64,000 nt of DNA from Lentzea sp. NBRC 105346 (GTDB lineage Bacteria > Actinomycetota > Actinomycetes > Mycobacteriales > Pseudonocardiaceae). Shown in pieces: positions 55,704 through 63,596 of the stretch; position 1 is the stretch's first letter; every line of letters starts with the position of its first letter. Below the pieces are notes generated by a model that had not been told where the DNA came from, ran no database searches, and was given only the letters and a program-made list of their open reading frames with translations. The position numbers and the translations under genes were made by a program. The stretch lies in NCBI RefSeq assembly GCF_030269605.1, contig NZ_BSTQ01000005.1, positions 90,192 to 154,191 of the forward strand, in the 5' to 3' direction.

Positions 55704-55732
55704 TTGCCCCCACCAACGGGTGATCGTATGGC
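55704..55732 (+). promoter_or_regulatory. Candidate promoter for the chorismate mutase leader
   Basis: TTGCCC (55704-55709), a 17-base spacer and TATGGC (55727-55732) place a promoter 12 bases before the leader-peptide GTG. Transcription would begin close to that codon, giving a nearly leaderless leader message. Confidence 0.4.
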
Positions 55733-55744
55733 ACACTTGGGCCC

Positions 55745-55807
55745 GTGCGCGCTAACTCGTTCGAGTTTTACTACGGGATCCGGACTCCGGCTCCCGTGGT
55801 CGCGTAG
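55745..55807 (+). CDS. Phe/Tyr-rich leader peptide of chorismate mutase
   Basis: GTG 55745 opens a 20-codon frame ending in TAG at 55805. Codons 6-10 read Phe-Glu-Phe-Tyr-Tyr, the end products of the pathway that chorismate mutase feeds. The peptide has no other recognisable feature. With the hairpins behind it, it fits a ribosome-mediated transcription attenuator: shortage of charged Phe- or Tyr-tRNA stalls the ribosome and frees the antiterminator. Confidence 0.75.
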   Translation: MRANSFEFYYGIRTPAPVVA

Positions 55808-55857
55808 CGCTGACAAGCCACCACGAAGCCCCGGAGTCCTCGGACCCCGGGGCTTCG
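55782..55857 (+). promoter_or_regulatory. Attenuator: antiterminator and terminator hairpins
   Basis: The terminator pairs CGAAGCCCCGG (55824-55834) with CCGGGGCTTCG (55847-55857). The alternative pairs GGACTCCGG (55782-55790), inside the leader gene, with CCGGAGTCC (55831-55839), which shares bases with the terminator's left arm, so the two folds exclude each other. There is no U-tract, which is common in high-GC genomes. Confidence 0.75.
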
Positions 55858-55897
55858 TCGCTGCCGGGCCAGGACTCGAAGAGTCGAGAGGTTCACC

Positions 55898-56152
55898 ATG
55901 AGCACCACCGCGCCTGACATCGATGAACTGCGCCAGGAGATCGACCACCTGGACGCCGAGATCCTGCGGCTCGTCCAGCGCAGAGTCGAGGTCTCCCAGA
56001 TCATCGGAGCGACCCGGATCGCCAACGGCGGCACGAAGATCGTGCACAACCGCGAGATCGACGTGCTGAACCGGTACAAGCCACTCGGCCCCGAGGGCAA
56101 GGACCTCGCGTTGATCCTGCTCAAGATGGGCCGCGGCCCGCTGGGCCGTTAG
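55898..56152 (+). CDS. Chorismate mutase (AroQ class)
   Basis: An 84-residue all-helical AroQ-type enzyme converting chorismate to prephenate for Phe and Tyr. Visible residues include the first-helix Arg (DELRQEIDHLDAEIL), RRVEVSQIIGATR and the loop KIVHNREIDVLNRY. It has no signal peptide, so it is the cytosolic form, equivalent to M. tuberculosis Rv0948c, which is activated by binding DAHP synthase. It is 40 bases after the attenuator. Its end overlaps the convergent deacetylase-family gene by four bases. Confidence 0.9.
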   Translation: MSTTAPDIDELRQEIDHLDAEILRLVQRRVEVSQIIGATRIANGGTKIVHNREIDVLNRYKPLGPEGKDLALILLKMGRGPLGR

Positions 56153-57195
56153 AGGACGCCTGGCCAGTGCGGGCCCACCGCGGCCCGCACCAGGCCGAGA
56201 TCGCGGTCGACAAGCTGCGAGTCGTCCGGCACATAGGCGAGCGGGTCGTCCAACAGCGAGAGCCCGAGCAGCCCCTCGACCAGGGCATGCAGGCACAACG
56301 CCGAGTATCCGCGCAGGTAGCCACCCTCCTGGGTGAGCACCACGCGGGTGCCGAACGCGGCTACGCGCCTGCCGATCTCCCGGTAGCCGGCCGCGGTCAG
56401 GTTGTGCCGCCCGTTCGGGTCGAACGCCGAGCCGTCGAACCCGGACGCGCACACCAGCAGGTCCGGCGCGAAGGAACACAGCACGGGCAACGCGATCTCG
56501 TCCAGCGCGCGCAGGTACGCCGTGTCCCCGGCTCCGAGCGACAGCTCGATGTTCACGTTCGACACGCCGACCTCGGACGGCGACCCGGTCTGCGGGTGGT
56601 TGGGCCCCCACGGACCGTGCCGCATGTGCACGGACACCGTCAGCACGTCCGGCTGCGCGAAGAAGATCTCCTGCGTGCCGTTGCCGTGGTGCACGTCCCA
56701 GTCGAGCACCGCGACGCGCAGACCGGCCAGGCGGGCCGTCTCCGCGACGAGCGCGGCGTTGTTCACGAAGCAGTACCCGTCGGCCATGTCCGGCTGCGCG
56801 TGATGGCCGGGCGGCCGGACCAGTGCGTACGCCAGCGGAGCGCTCGACTCGTACGCGGCGAGCGCGGTCCCCGCCGCGGCCAGCACCGACTTCCACGTCG
56901 ACGGCCCCGCGACTGTGTTGACCTCCAACGCCACGCGTGACGAGACCTGCAACGACTCCAGGTACGCGGCGGAGTGCACGCGCAGCAGCTCGTCGACGGC
57001 GGCGTGCCGGCCGGAGCGCCACGTCAGATGGGGCGCGACGGGCCCGTGTGAGAGGGCGTGCCGGAACGTCCGCAGCCGGGCGGCGTTCTCCGGATGCGGT
57101 TCCAGCACGTCCAGCCACGGCCACGCGCCGGGGAGCTCCCAGAGGCCCTCACCCGCGTCGTGCTCCAGGCAGTCGTCGTGCCAGAAGATCTCCAC
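56149..57195 (-). CDS. Histone deacetylase/AcuC-family amidohydrolase
   Basis: A 348-residue zinc amidohydrolase of the class II HDAC-like group (acetoin utilisation/acetylpolyamine type). Motifs are RPPGHHA (catalytic His pair), [18 protein letters not shown] (zinc Asp and His) and [14 protein letters not shown] with the second zinc Asp, then EGGY. It removes acyl groups from Lys or small amines; the real substrate is unknown. GTG 57195 is chosen at [12 protein letters not shown], the usual family N-terminus. Confidence 0.85.
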   Translation of the reverse strand: MEIFWHDDCLEHDAGEGLWELPGAWPWLDVLEPHPENAARLRTFRHALSHGPVAPHLTWRSGRHAAVDELLRVHSAAYLESLQVSSRVALEVNTVAGPSTWKSVLAAAGTALAAYESSAPLAYALVRPPGHHAQPDMADGYCFVNNAALVAETARLAGLRVAVLDWDVHHGNGTQEIFFAQPDVLTVSVHMRHGPWGPNHPQTGSPSEVGVSNVNIELSLGAGDTAYLRALDEIALPVLCSFAPDLLVCASGFDGSAFDPNGRHNLTAAGYREIGRRVAAFGTRVVLTQEGGYLRGYSALCLHALVEGLLGLSLLDDPLAYVPDDSQLVDRDLGLVRAAVGPHWPGVL

Positions 57196-57261
57196 ATTCC
57201 CATTACATCTCAGGGGGATCACCGATGGCCCGGATCCGGAAAACGCGGGCACACTGAAGAC

Positions 57262-57576
57262 ATGGTCATCGGTCTCATCGCGGCACTCATCGCCATCGTC
57301 GGGCTGCTCGCCGCGCTGGCGCACGACGGATACCTCGCCATGCTCGGCTCCGCGGCGAAGAACAAGCGCGCGGCCGGCGCGCCGATCGCGAACTACGTGC
57401 GCGGCCGCTGGATGGTCGCGGGTCTCACCACGGCGGGCGCACTGCTCGGGTTGTTGATCACCACGGGTGACAGCACCACGGCCGACATCCTCGGCGCGCT
57501 GATCGCCGGCGGCAGCGGACTCGCCGCCACGCAGGCACTCCAGACGGAACGCAAGAAGCTGAACAGCGCACCCTGA
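57262..57576 (+). CDS. Small membrane protein, hypothetical
   Basis: A 104-residue protein with three hydrophobic segments ([53 protein letters not shown]) and a basic middle loop ([17 protein letters not shown]). No family recognised. ATG 57262. The short terminal stretch ERKKLNSAP is cytosolic by charge. Confidence 0.6.
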   Translation: MVIGLIAALIAIVGLLAALAHDGYLAMLGSAAKNKRAAGAPIANYVRGRWMVAGLTTAGALLGLLITTGDSTTADILGALIAGGSGLAATQALQTERKKLNSAP

Positions 57577-57679
57577 GATTCACACTTACGGGTGTCACTC
57601 GTCCTGAAACCACCCTTTGGGTTGGTTCGACACCGCCGAACGGCCCTACTCTGAGGAGGTCGCAGAGGGGTCTTTCGGA

Positions 57680-58501
57680 ATGGACGAACAGCCGGGCAAA
57701 CATCGCCTGGACGACGGGTCGGGCGCGGTCGTCGGTGGTGGTCGTGAGATCCCGCGGCCGCGGAGTCGCCCGGTCGACCCGCTGGCCGACACGGACGGGT
57801 TGCGCAAGTTCAACATCGGGCTGGTGCCCGCGTCGGTGACGCCGCCGCGCACGTGGAAGCGCGCGGCCTGGTTCGCCGTCCTCTCCTCCGCCGGCGTGCT
57901 CGTCGGGCTCGCCGTCGCCGCGGCCAAGCTGGTCGGCGCGAACGGTCCCGTGGAGCGCATCGGCCTGCCCGGCTACCCATCCGACGTCCCGGTCATCACG
58001 GGACTCATGAACAACGACCCGCGGCCGTCGACCGGCACGGCGAAGCCCACGGGCGGCCGCACACCGGACCCGGCGCACGGCGGGATGACCGGGACGTCGG
58101 GCGCGCCCGCCCGGACCGGCGGCGCCACCTCACAGCCGACGTCCGGTGCGCCGGTCATCACGACGGTTCCGAACAGCCAGACACCGGTCGTCGACGGGAA
58201 CAAGATCGTCGAGCGGACCGAGAAGTTCTACCGCGAGATGGCCACGAACGCGGACACGGCGATGGCCATGACCACGGACACGTTCCGGTCCAACACCCAG
58301 GCGCTGCTCGACGGCCGGTTGCAGGACGTGTCGCTGATCGAGGTCAAGGAGATCGCGGTCGACCCGTCCCGGGGCCTCACCGTCAGCCTGCTGCAGGTGA
58401 CGAAGAAGGACGGCAGCGTCAGCACCGAGAAGCGCGAGCTGCGGTTCACCCTGACGGAACTGCCGTTGATCAACGCCGAGAGGTTGACCGGCGGCGGCTA
58501 A
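57680..58501 (+). CDS. Single-pass membrane protein with NTF2-like outer domain, A
   Basis: About 273 residues: a charged cytosolic N-terminus of some 60 residues, a TM helix near 66-86 (AWFAVLSSAGVLVGLAVAAA), a Thr/Gly/Pro-rich linker and a C-terminal domain (KIVERTEKFYREMATNADTA) resembling NTF2-like folds. The same kind of domain ends the protein at 58664 and the kinase at 61989. It could be a scaffold or partner in that kinase pathway. ATG 57680 has no strong ribosome site; upstream codons in frame are possible. Confidence 0.65.
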   Translation: MDEQPGKHRLDDGSGAVVGGGREIPRPRSRPVDPLADTDGLRKFNIGLVPASVTPPRTWKRAAWFAVLSSAGVLVGLAVAAAKLVGANGPVERIGLPGYPSDVPVITGLMNNDPRPSTGTAKPTGGRTPDPAHGGMTGTSGAPARTGGATSQPTSGAPVITTVPNSQTPVVDGNKIVERTEKFYREMATNADTAMAMTTDTFRSNTQALLDGRLQDVSLIEVKEIAVDPSRGLTVSLLQVTKKDGSVSTEKRELRFTLTELPLINAERLTGGG

Positions 58502-58663
58502 AGGTCAGCGCCCGTTCTACCGACAGTAACTATCGACACCAACAGGCGTGATCGGGCGGCCATTGACCGCCACGAATGGCTGAAGTCCGCCAACAAGCTG
58601 GCGTTGGCGCGTGATGCCACGGTACGTCTTCTGGTGACCACGAAGAGTACGGAGGCCATCGCA

Positions 58664-59446
58664 GTGCAGCGTCCCGCGACGACCGGCAGGCGGCACACCC
58701 GCGCCGGCTCGATCAGCGTGGCTGAGCTCATCAAGCAGCAGCCGGTCCGGATCCCGTCCCCCGACGAAGCGGCCACCGAGACACTCGTGCTCGACCTGCT
58801 CGGACCTCGGGAAGAGGGCCGCAGGCGCCGCAAGCCGAAGGGCCGGGCGGCGAAGGCGTTCGGACTGGCCACCGGCGCCGTCGTGCTCTTCTCCTCGATC
58901 GCCGCCGCCGCGTTCCTCGCGGGCAACCGCCCGGCGAACACCGGCGTGCCGTACACCGAACGCCCGGTCGCGCTGTCCGGCGCGAGCGCGCTGCGCCCGG
59001 ACGTGCTGTCGGCGAAGCTGCCCGGCGACCGGCAGCAGCCGGCCCCGACGAGCCAGCTCCTGCCCGCTCCGCAGCTGGTCAAGGAGCCGGCGACGACACA
59101 GCCGACAGACATCGCCACACCGCTGGTCCTACCCGGACCACAGCCGCGGATCGAAGTGGTGCGCCGGTTCTACGAGCTGCTGACCACCGCACCCGGCTCG
59201 GCGACGAAGCTGCTGTCCCCGGACCTGGTCGGCGCGGACCCGGAGGAGTTCGTCCGGTCCTGGGGCATGATCCAGACGGTCAACGTCGACCAGACGGTGC
59301 TGCGCCAGGACGGCTCGGTGCTCGCGGTGGTGTCGATGCAGGAGCGCGACGGCAGCTGGTTGCGCCTCGAACAGCTCTTCTGGCTCACCGACACGTCCAC
59401 TCCCCGGATCATCGGCACCGAGGTCCTTTCGGCCCAACGCAGCTGA
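58664..59446 (+). CDS. Single-pass membrane protein with NTF2-like outer domain, B
   Basis: A 260-residue protein starting at GTG 58664 behind GGAGG. The cytosolic part carries the short motif SISVAELIKQQP near residue 15 and a basic patch (REEGRRRRKPKGR) before the TM helix (FGLATGAVVLFSSIAAAAF). A Pro/Thr/Gln linker leads to an outer domain (VVRRFYELLTTAPGSATKLL) of NTF2-like outline. The N-terminal motif recurs in the next gene. Function unknown; possibly a kinase substrate, since the cytosolic Thr/Ser-rich tail is exposed. Confidence 0.65.
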   Translation: MQRPATTGRRHTRAGSISVAELIKQQPVRIPSPDEAATETLVLDLLGPREEGRRRRKPKGRAAKAFGLATGAVVLFSSIAAAAFLAGNRPANTGVPYTERPVALSGASALRPDVLSAKLPGDRQQPAPTSQLLPAPQLVKEPATTQPTDIATPLVLPGPQPRIEVVRRFYELLTTAPGSATKLLSPDLVGADPEEFVRSWGMIQTVNVDQTVLRQDGSVLAVVSMQERDGSWLRLEQLFWLTDTSTPRIIGTEVLSAQRS

Positions 59447-59591
59447 CCGTTCGCAGGCGAACGGTGACCGCTCGTCGTTGAAACAGTGTTTTAATCCACA
59501 AAGTTGACCCGAAGGGGTTACGCCGAGGGTCACGATTCGGTATCCATGTTCCCGCCAGTGCGCAGACGCAACCTGGAAGGGTGAACGAGCG

Positions 59592-60437
59592 GTGCCGAAC
59601 GAGGACAATCGACGGCGGTTGAGTGGTGAGACCACCACGCAGCTGTCGGTCGCGGAGTTGATCGCACGGCGCGAGGCGGAGACCCAGGAGATCCCGGTGA
59701 TCACCGACGTCGCACCCGAAGAGATCACGAGCGAGCCCACTGTTCGGTTCACCCCCGTGAAGTCGAGCTCCGGCAAGGCCAAGAAGGGCCAGCCCGCCCG
59801 CGAGCTGCACATCACCGAGCTCCTGCGCCGCGAAGGCCGTGGTGCGGAGGCCTCCGAGACCGGCGGCTTCTCCGTCCCGAAGCTCGTCGCCGCCGCCAGC
59901 GGTGGCGTGGTGCTCTGCGGCACCGTCGCGTTCGCCGCGTCCAACTGGCTGTCCTCGCCCGACGAGCGCCCGCTCGCGGAGGTCCGGTTCGACGAGCGCG
60001 CCCAGGCGCGCGGCGCGGCCGACGGCAAGGCCGTCGTGAAGCTGCCGAAGACGCAGGAACAGCAGACCCCCGGCACCGAGAGCACCGAGGCCACCGAGCA
60101 GGCCACCCCTCGCGTCGCGCCGTACACGCAGGCCCAGCAGCCCGGCACGCAGACGCAGACGCCCACCCAGGCGCAGCAGCCGACCCAGAACCAGACTCCG
60201 CCCACCTCGAGCGAGACGTCGACCCCCGCCGCGCCGCCGTCGTCCAGCGAGACCACGACGCCGCCGAGCAGCACGACGACACCGCCGCCTCCTCCTCCCA
60301 CGTCGTCCAGCACGACCACGGAGCCGTCGAAGCCGGGCAACCCCGACCCCGGCAAGCCGATCCAGGTGGACCTGGGCATCCTCGACCCGGTGCTCAACCC
60401 GCTCGGAAACTTCGACTTCTTCGCCCCCGCGTCGTAG
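59592..60437 (+). CDS. Single-pass membrane protein with long Thr/Pro/Gln-rich exterior
   Basis: A 281-residue protein, GTG 59592 start. The cytosolic half has two related short motifs, QLSVAELIARREAE and LHITELLRREGR, then a TM helix (LVAAASGGVVLCGTVAFAAS). The outside is low-complexity Thr, Gln, Pro and Ser over about 130 residues and ends in LNPLGNFDFFAPAS, with no folded sensor domain apparent. It lies 150 bases before a Ser/Thr kinase gene and could cross the wall or be a phosphorylation target. Confidence 0.65.
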   Translation: MPNEDNRRRLSGETTTQLSVAELIARREAETQEIPVITDVAPEEITSEPTVRFTPVKSSSGKAKKGQPARELHITELLRREGRGAEASETGGFSVPKLVAAASGGVVLCGTVAFAASNWLSSPDERPLAEVRFDERAQARGAADGKAVVKLPKTQEQQTPGTESTEATEQATPRVAPYTQAQQPGTQTQTPTQAQQPTQNQTPPTSSETSTPAAPPSSSETTTPPSSTTTPPPPPPTSSSTTTEPSKPGNPDPGKPIQVDLGILDPVLNPLGNFDFFAPAS

Positions 60438-60536
60438 CGGGGTCGCCTACGATGCGGTGACGCCTCTGGGCTGGACGGCCGCAGGGGTACTCTCTTCGGG
60501 CATCGGCCCGAGACCACCGCACGAGGAGCCACCAGC

Positions 60537-60590
60537 GTGAAATCTGCTGCCCCCGCCGCAGTCACGCACATCACCGAGGTGGTCGAGTGA
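60537..60590 (+). CDS. 17-codon upstream reading frame coupled to the kinase
   Basis: GTG 60537 has GAGGAG eight bases upstream, a better ribosome site than the kinase itself. The 17-residue frame (VKSAAPAAVTHITEVVE) ends in GAGTGA, where the stop overlaps the kinase GTG (60587). It looks like a translational coupler; a functional peptide is not implied. Confidence 0.45.
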   Translation: MKSAAPAAVTHITEVVE

Positions 60591-61888
60591 CGACCTCCGA
60601 AGACGGACGCCTGGTCGCGGACCGTTACCGCTTCCTCGACCGCATCGGCTCCGGCGCCATGGGCGTCGTGTGGCGCGCGCAGGACGAACGCCTCAGCCGC
60701 ACGGTCGCCATCAAGCAACTGCTCCTGCAGCCCGGACTGGACCAGGCCGAGCAGGACGAGGCCATCCAGCGCGCGATGCGCGAGGGCCGGATCGCCGCCA
60801 AGCTGCACCACCCGAACGCGATCGCGGTCTACGACGTCGTCGAGGAGGACGGCGTTCCGTGCCTGGTCATGGAGTACCTGCCGTCCTACAGCCTGGCCGA
60901 CGCGCTGTCCGAGGCCGGTCCGATGGACCCGATCGAGGTCGCCTCCATCGGTGCCCAGGCGGCGGCCGCGCTGGCCGCGGCCCACGCGGCGGGCATCGTC
61001 CACCGGGACGTGAAACCCGGCAACGTGCTGATCGCCGACAACGGCGTCGTCAAGATCACCGACTTCGGCATCTCCCGGGCCAGCGACGACATCACGGTCA
61101 CCAAGACCGGTCTGATCGCGGGCACGCCCGCGTACCTCGCGCCGGAGATCGCCCGCGGCCAGGACCCGACGCCCGCGTCGGACGTCTACTCGCTCGGCTC
61201 CACGCTGTACGCCGCCATGGAGGGCGAACCGCCGTACGGCGTGAGCGAGAACACCCTCGGCGTGCTGCACGCCGTCGCCGCCGGCCGGATCAACCCGCCG
61301 ACCGTCGACCACCCGCTCTCCGACGCACTGCTCTACCTGCTGAACTACGAGCCGGAAGACCGGCCGACCATGGCGCAGGCCCGCGACCTGCTCAACGCGG
61401 TCGCGATGGGCAAGTCGCCGTCGTTCACCGGGCTGCCGGTGCCCGCGGGTCCCGCACCCACCGCGGTGATCGATCCCGATCGCACCCGCGTCGTGCGGTC
61501 CGCGCCGCGCAGCACCCCGCAGCCGATCGCGCCGGTCGGACAGCCCTCGAGCAACCGGGCGCTGGTCCTCGCGGCGATCTTCCTCGCGACCCTGCTGGTG
61601 CTCGGCGGTGTGCTGTACGGGCTGGGCGTGTTCAACAAGAAGCAGGACCCCAACACGCCGGTCGTGCAGACGAGCTCGTCGGTCCCGACGAGCACCGAGG
61701 CGCCAACGTCACAGGTGACGACCACCACTGACGAGCCGACGACGACCAAGCCGCCGACGACCACGACAACGACGACTACGACCACCACAACGACAACCAC
61801 CACAACGACTACGACCACGACGACCACAACGACCAAGCCGCCGACGTCGACGACGACAACGACGACTGGTCCCCCGGCCGGACCGTAG
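60587..61888 (+). CDS. Membrane Ser/Thr protein kinase with poly-Thr exterior
   Basis: A 433-residue kinase with GSGAMGVVW, VAIKQLLL (ATP Lys near 42), HRDVKPGN near 139, DFGISRA and GTPAYLAPE. One TM helix lies near 325-348 (LVLAAIFLATLLVLGGVLYGL). The outside has no sensor domain; it is almost pure Thr with a few Pro and Lys for about 60 residues, encoded by an ACN microsatellite. The kinase domain is closely similar to that of the next gene, so the pair arose by duplication. Confidence 0.9.
   Translation: MTTSEDGRLVADRYRFLDRIGSGAMGVVWRAQDERLSRTVAIKQLLLQPGLDQAEQDEAIQRAMREGRIAAKLHHPNAIAVYDVVEEDGVPCLVMEYLPSYSLADALSEAGPMDPIEVASIGAQAAAALAAAHAAGIVHRDVKPGNVLIADNGVVKITDFGISRASDDITVTKTGLIAGTPAYLAPEIARGQDPTPASDVYSLGSTLYAAMEGEPPYGVSENTLGVLHAVAAGRINPPTVDHPLSDALLYLLNYEPEDRPTMAQARDLLNAVAMGKSPSFTGLPVPAGPAPTAVIDPDRTRVVRSAPRSTPQPIAPVGQPSSNRALVLAAIFLATLLVLGGVLYGLGVFNKKQDPNTPVVQTSSSVPTSTEAPTSQVTTTTDEPTTTKPPTTTTTTTTTTTTTTTTTTTTTTTTTTKPPTSTTTTTTGPPAGP
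61726..61870 (+). repeat. ACN trinucleotide microsatellite encoding poly-Thr
   Basis: Runs of ACG, ACC and ACA codons broken by two Lys-Pro-Pro interruptions (CCAAGCCGCCGACG-type). Slippage here would change the length of the kinase's exterior stalk in steps of one residue without loss of frame. Confidence 0.85.
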
Positions 61889-61988
61889 TTTCTCGTAAGG
61901 TGGGTACCCGCACGGTGGGGTGAACTGAACCCGACAGCGTGACGAGACGTTGAACAGAGAGCCAGATTCCGCACGACTGGGAGCAACC

Positions 61989-63596
61989 GTGACCGACGAT
62001 GGCCGCTTGGTCGCTGGTCGCTACCGATTGGGTCAACGAATCGGTAGCGGCGCCATGGGCATCGTCTGGACGGCACACGACGAACGCCTGCACCGCACGA
62101 TCGCGATCAAGCAGCTGCTCCTGCAGCCCGGCCTCGCAGCGGCGGACACCGACGAGGCGAAGCGACGGGCCATGCGCGAGGGCCGCATCGCGGCCCGGCT
62201 GCAGCACCCGCACGCGATCGCGGTCTACGACGTGGCCGAGGACGACGGCGCGCCCTGGCTGGTGATGGAGTACCTGCCGTCCAAGAGTCTCTCGACGGTC
62301 CTGTCCGAGCGCGGCACGCTGCCGCCGCTGGATGTCGCGTCGATCGGCATGCAGGTCGCCTCCGCGCTGGCCGCCGCGCACAACGCGGGCATCACGCACC
62401 GGGACATCAAGCCCGGCAACGTGTTGCTCGGCGACGACGGCACGGTCAAGATCACCGACTTCGGCATCTCCCGCGCGACCGGTGACGTCACGGTCACCGC
62501 GACCGGGATGCTCGCGGGCACGCCCGCCTACCTCGCTCCCGAGGTCGCCAAGGGCTACGACCCCGGCTCGCCGTCGGACGTCTTCTCCCTCGGTTCCACG
62601 CTGTACGCGGCGGTCGAGGGCACACCGCCGTTCGGGCTCAGCGAGAACACCATCGCGCTGCTGCACCAGGTCGCTTCGGGCAAGGTCACGCCGCCGCGCA
62701 ACGCCGGCCCGCTGACCGCGCTGCTCATGCGCCTGCTGCGGGCCGAGCCGGACGAGCGGCCGACGATGGCCGAGGCCCGCGACGCGCTGGCCGCCGTGGC
62801 GAACGGCAAGCCGACGCCCGCGTTCACCCCCGCGGTGGTCGCGCCGAGCCACCCGCCGTCGTGGCGCGGTACGCCGGTGCAGGCGCCGGTCCCGGACACG
62901 ACCCGCGAGATCAAGCCTCGCCAGCAGGTACAGCAGCAGCCGCAACACCAGGCGCACATGCCGAACCCGACACGGATCGACCTGCGCACGCCGCCGCGTC
63001 CGACGCCGCCGCCCATGGGCAACCGCCCGGCCGCGGCCCCGCAGTACTCGTCCTCGTCGCCGCGGCCCGCGCAGCGCAGCAAGCGCTCCACGATGATCAC
63101 GGCGCTTGCCATCGTGGCGGCGGCCGTGGTCGGCATCATGATCGCGAGCATGCTGGGCGGCGGTGGCGACGACAAGAACAGCACCGCGAACGGCAGCACG
63201 CCGGACGTCACCCAGAGCACGGGGTCGCAGCCGACGTCGTCGTCGAAGAAGGCCGGCACCCCGGCGGGCGGCTACACCGAGAAGCCGTCGCAGGAACAGC
63301 AAGAAGAAATGATCAAGAACTACTTCGAGCTGGCGACGAGCGATCAGCAGGCGGCGTGGGGACAGCTGTTGCCCGACTTCCAGTCGGCCGCGGGCGGCTA
63401 CGACACCTACTCGGGCTTCTGGAGCAACGTCAAGAAGGTCGAAGTCGAGAACATCACCATGAACGCGGACTTCGCCCAGGTCGTCGAGCTGAAGTACAAG
63501 ATGAAGGACGGCAGCTCGACCTCGGAGAAGAAGCTGATCGTGCTCAAATGGGATGGCCAGAACCTGTTCCTGCAGCGGGAGCAGAAGCTCGGCTGA
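61989..63596 (+). CDS. Membrane Ser/Thr protein kinase with NTF2-like outer domain
   Basis: A 535-residue kinase with GSGAMGIVW, IAIKQLLL, HRDIKPGN and DFGISRA. A Pro/Gln-rich juxtamembrane stretch is followed by one TM helix (STMITALAIVAAAVVGIMIAS) and an outer domain of about 120 residues (NYFELATSDQQAAWGQLLP, then WSNVKKVEVENI) of NTF2-like appearance. GTG 61989 was chosen because GGGAG stands five bases before it and it aligns with the start of the sister kinase; a TTG at 61950 is in frame. Its 3' end overlaps the convergent LysR gene by 53 bases. Confidence 0.9.
   Translation: MTDDGRLVAGRYRLGQRIGSGAMGIVWTAHDERLHRTIAIKQLLLQPGLAAADTDEAKRRAMREGRIAARLQHPHAIAVYDVAEDDGAPWLVMEYLPSKSLSTVLSERGTLPPLDVASIGMQVASALAAAHNAGITHRDIKPGNVLLGDDGTVKITDFGISRATGDVTVTATGMLAGTPAYLAPEVAKGYDPGSPSDVFSLGSTLYAAVEGTPPFGLSENTIALLHQVASGKVTPPRNAGPLTALLMRLLRAEPDERPTMAEARDALAAVANGKPTPAFTPAVVAPSHPPSWRGTPVQAPVPDTTREIKPRQQVQQQPQHQAHMPNPTRIDLRTPPRPTPPPMGNRPAAAPQYSSSSPRPAQRSKRSTMITALAIVAAAVVGIMIASMLGGGGDDKNSTANGSTPDVTQSTGSQPTSSSKKAGTPAGGYTEKPSQEQQEEMIKNYFELATSDQQAAWGQLLPDFQSAAGGYDTYSGFWSNVKKVEVENITMNADFAQVVELKYKMKDGSSTSEKKLIVLKWDGQNLFLQREQKLG

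Noticed and set aside
61726..61870. Poly-Thr tract as an iteron or regulatory array
   Set aside because: It is in frame within a kinase gene and best explained as coding low complexity.
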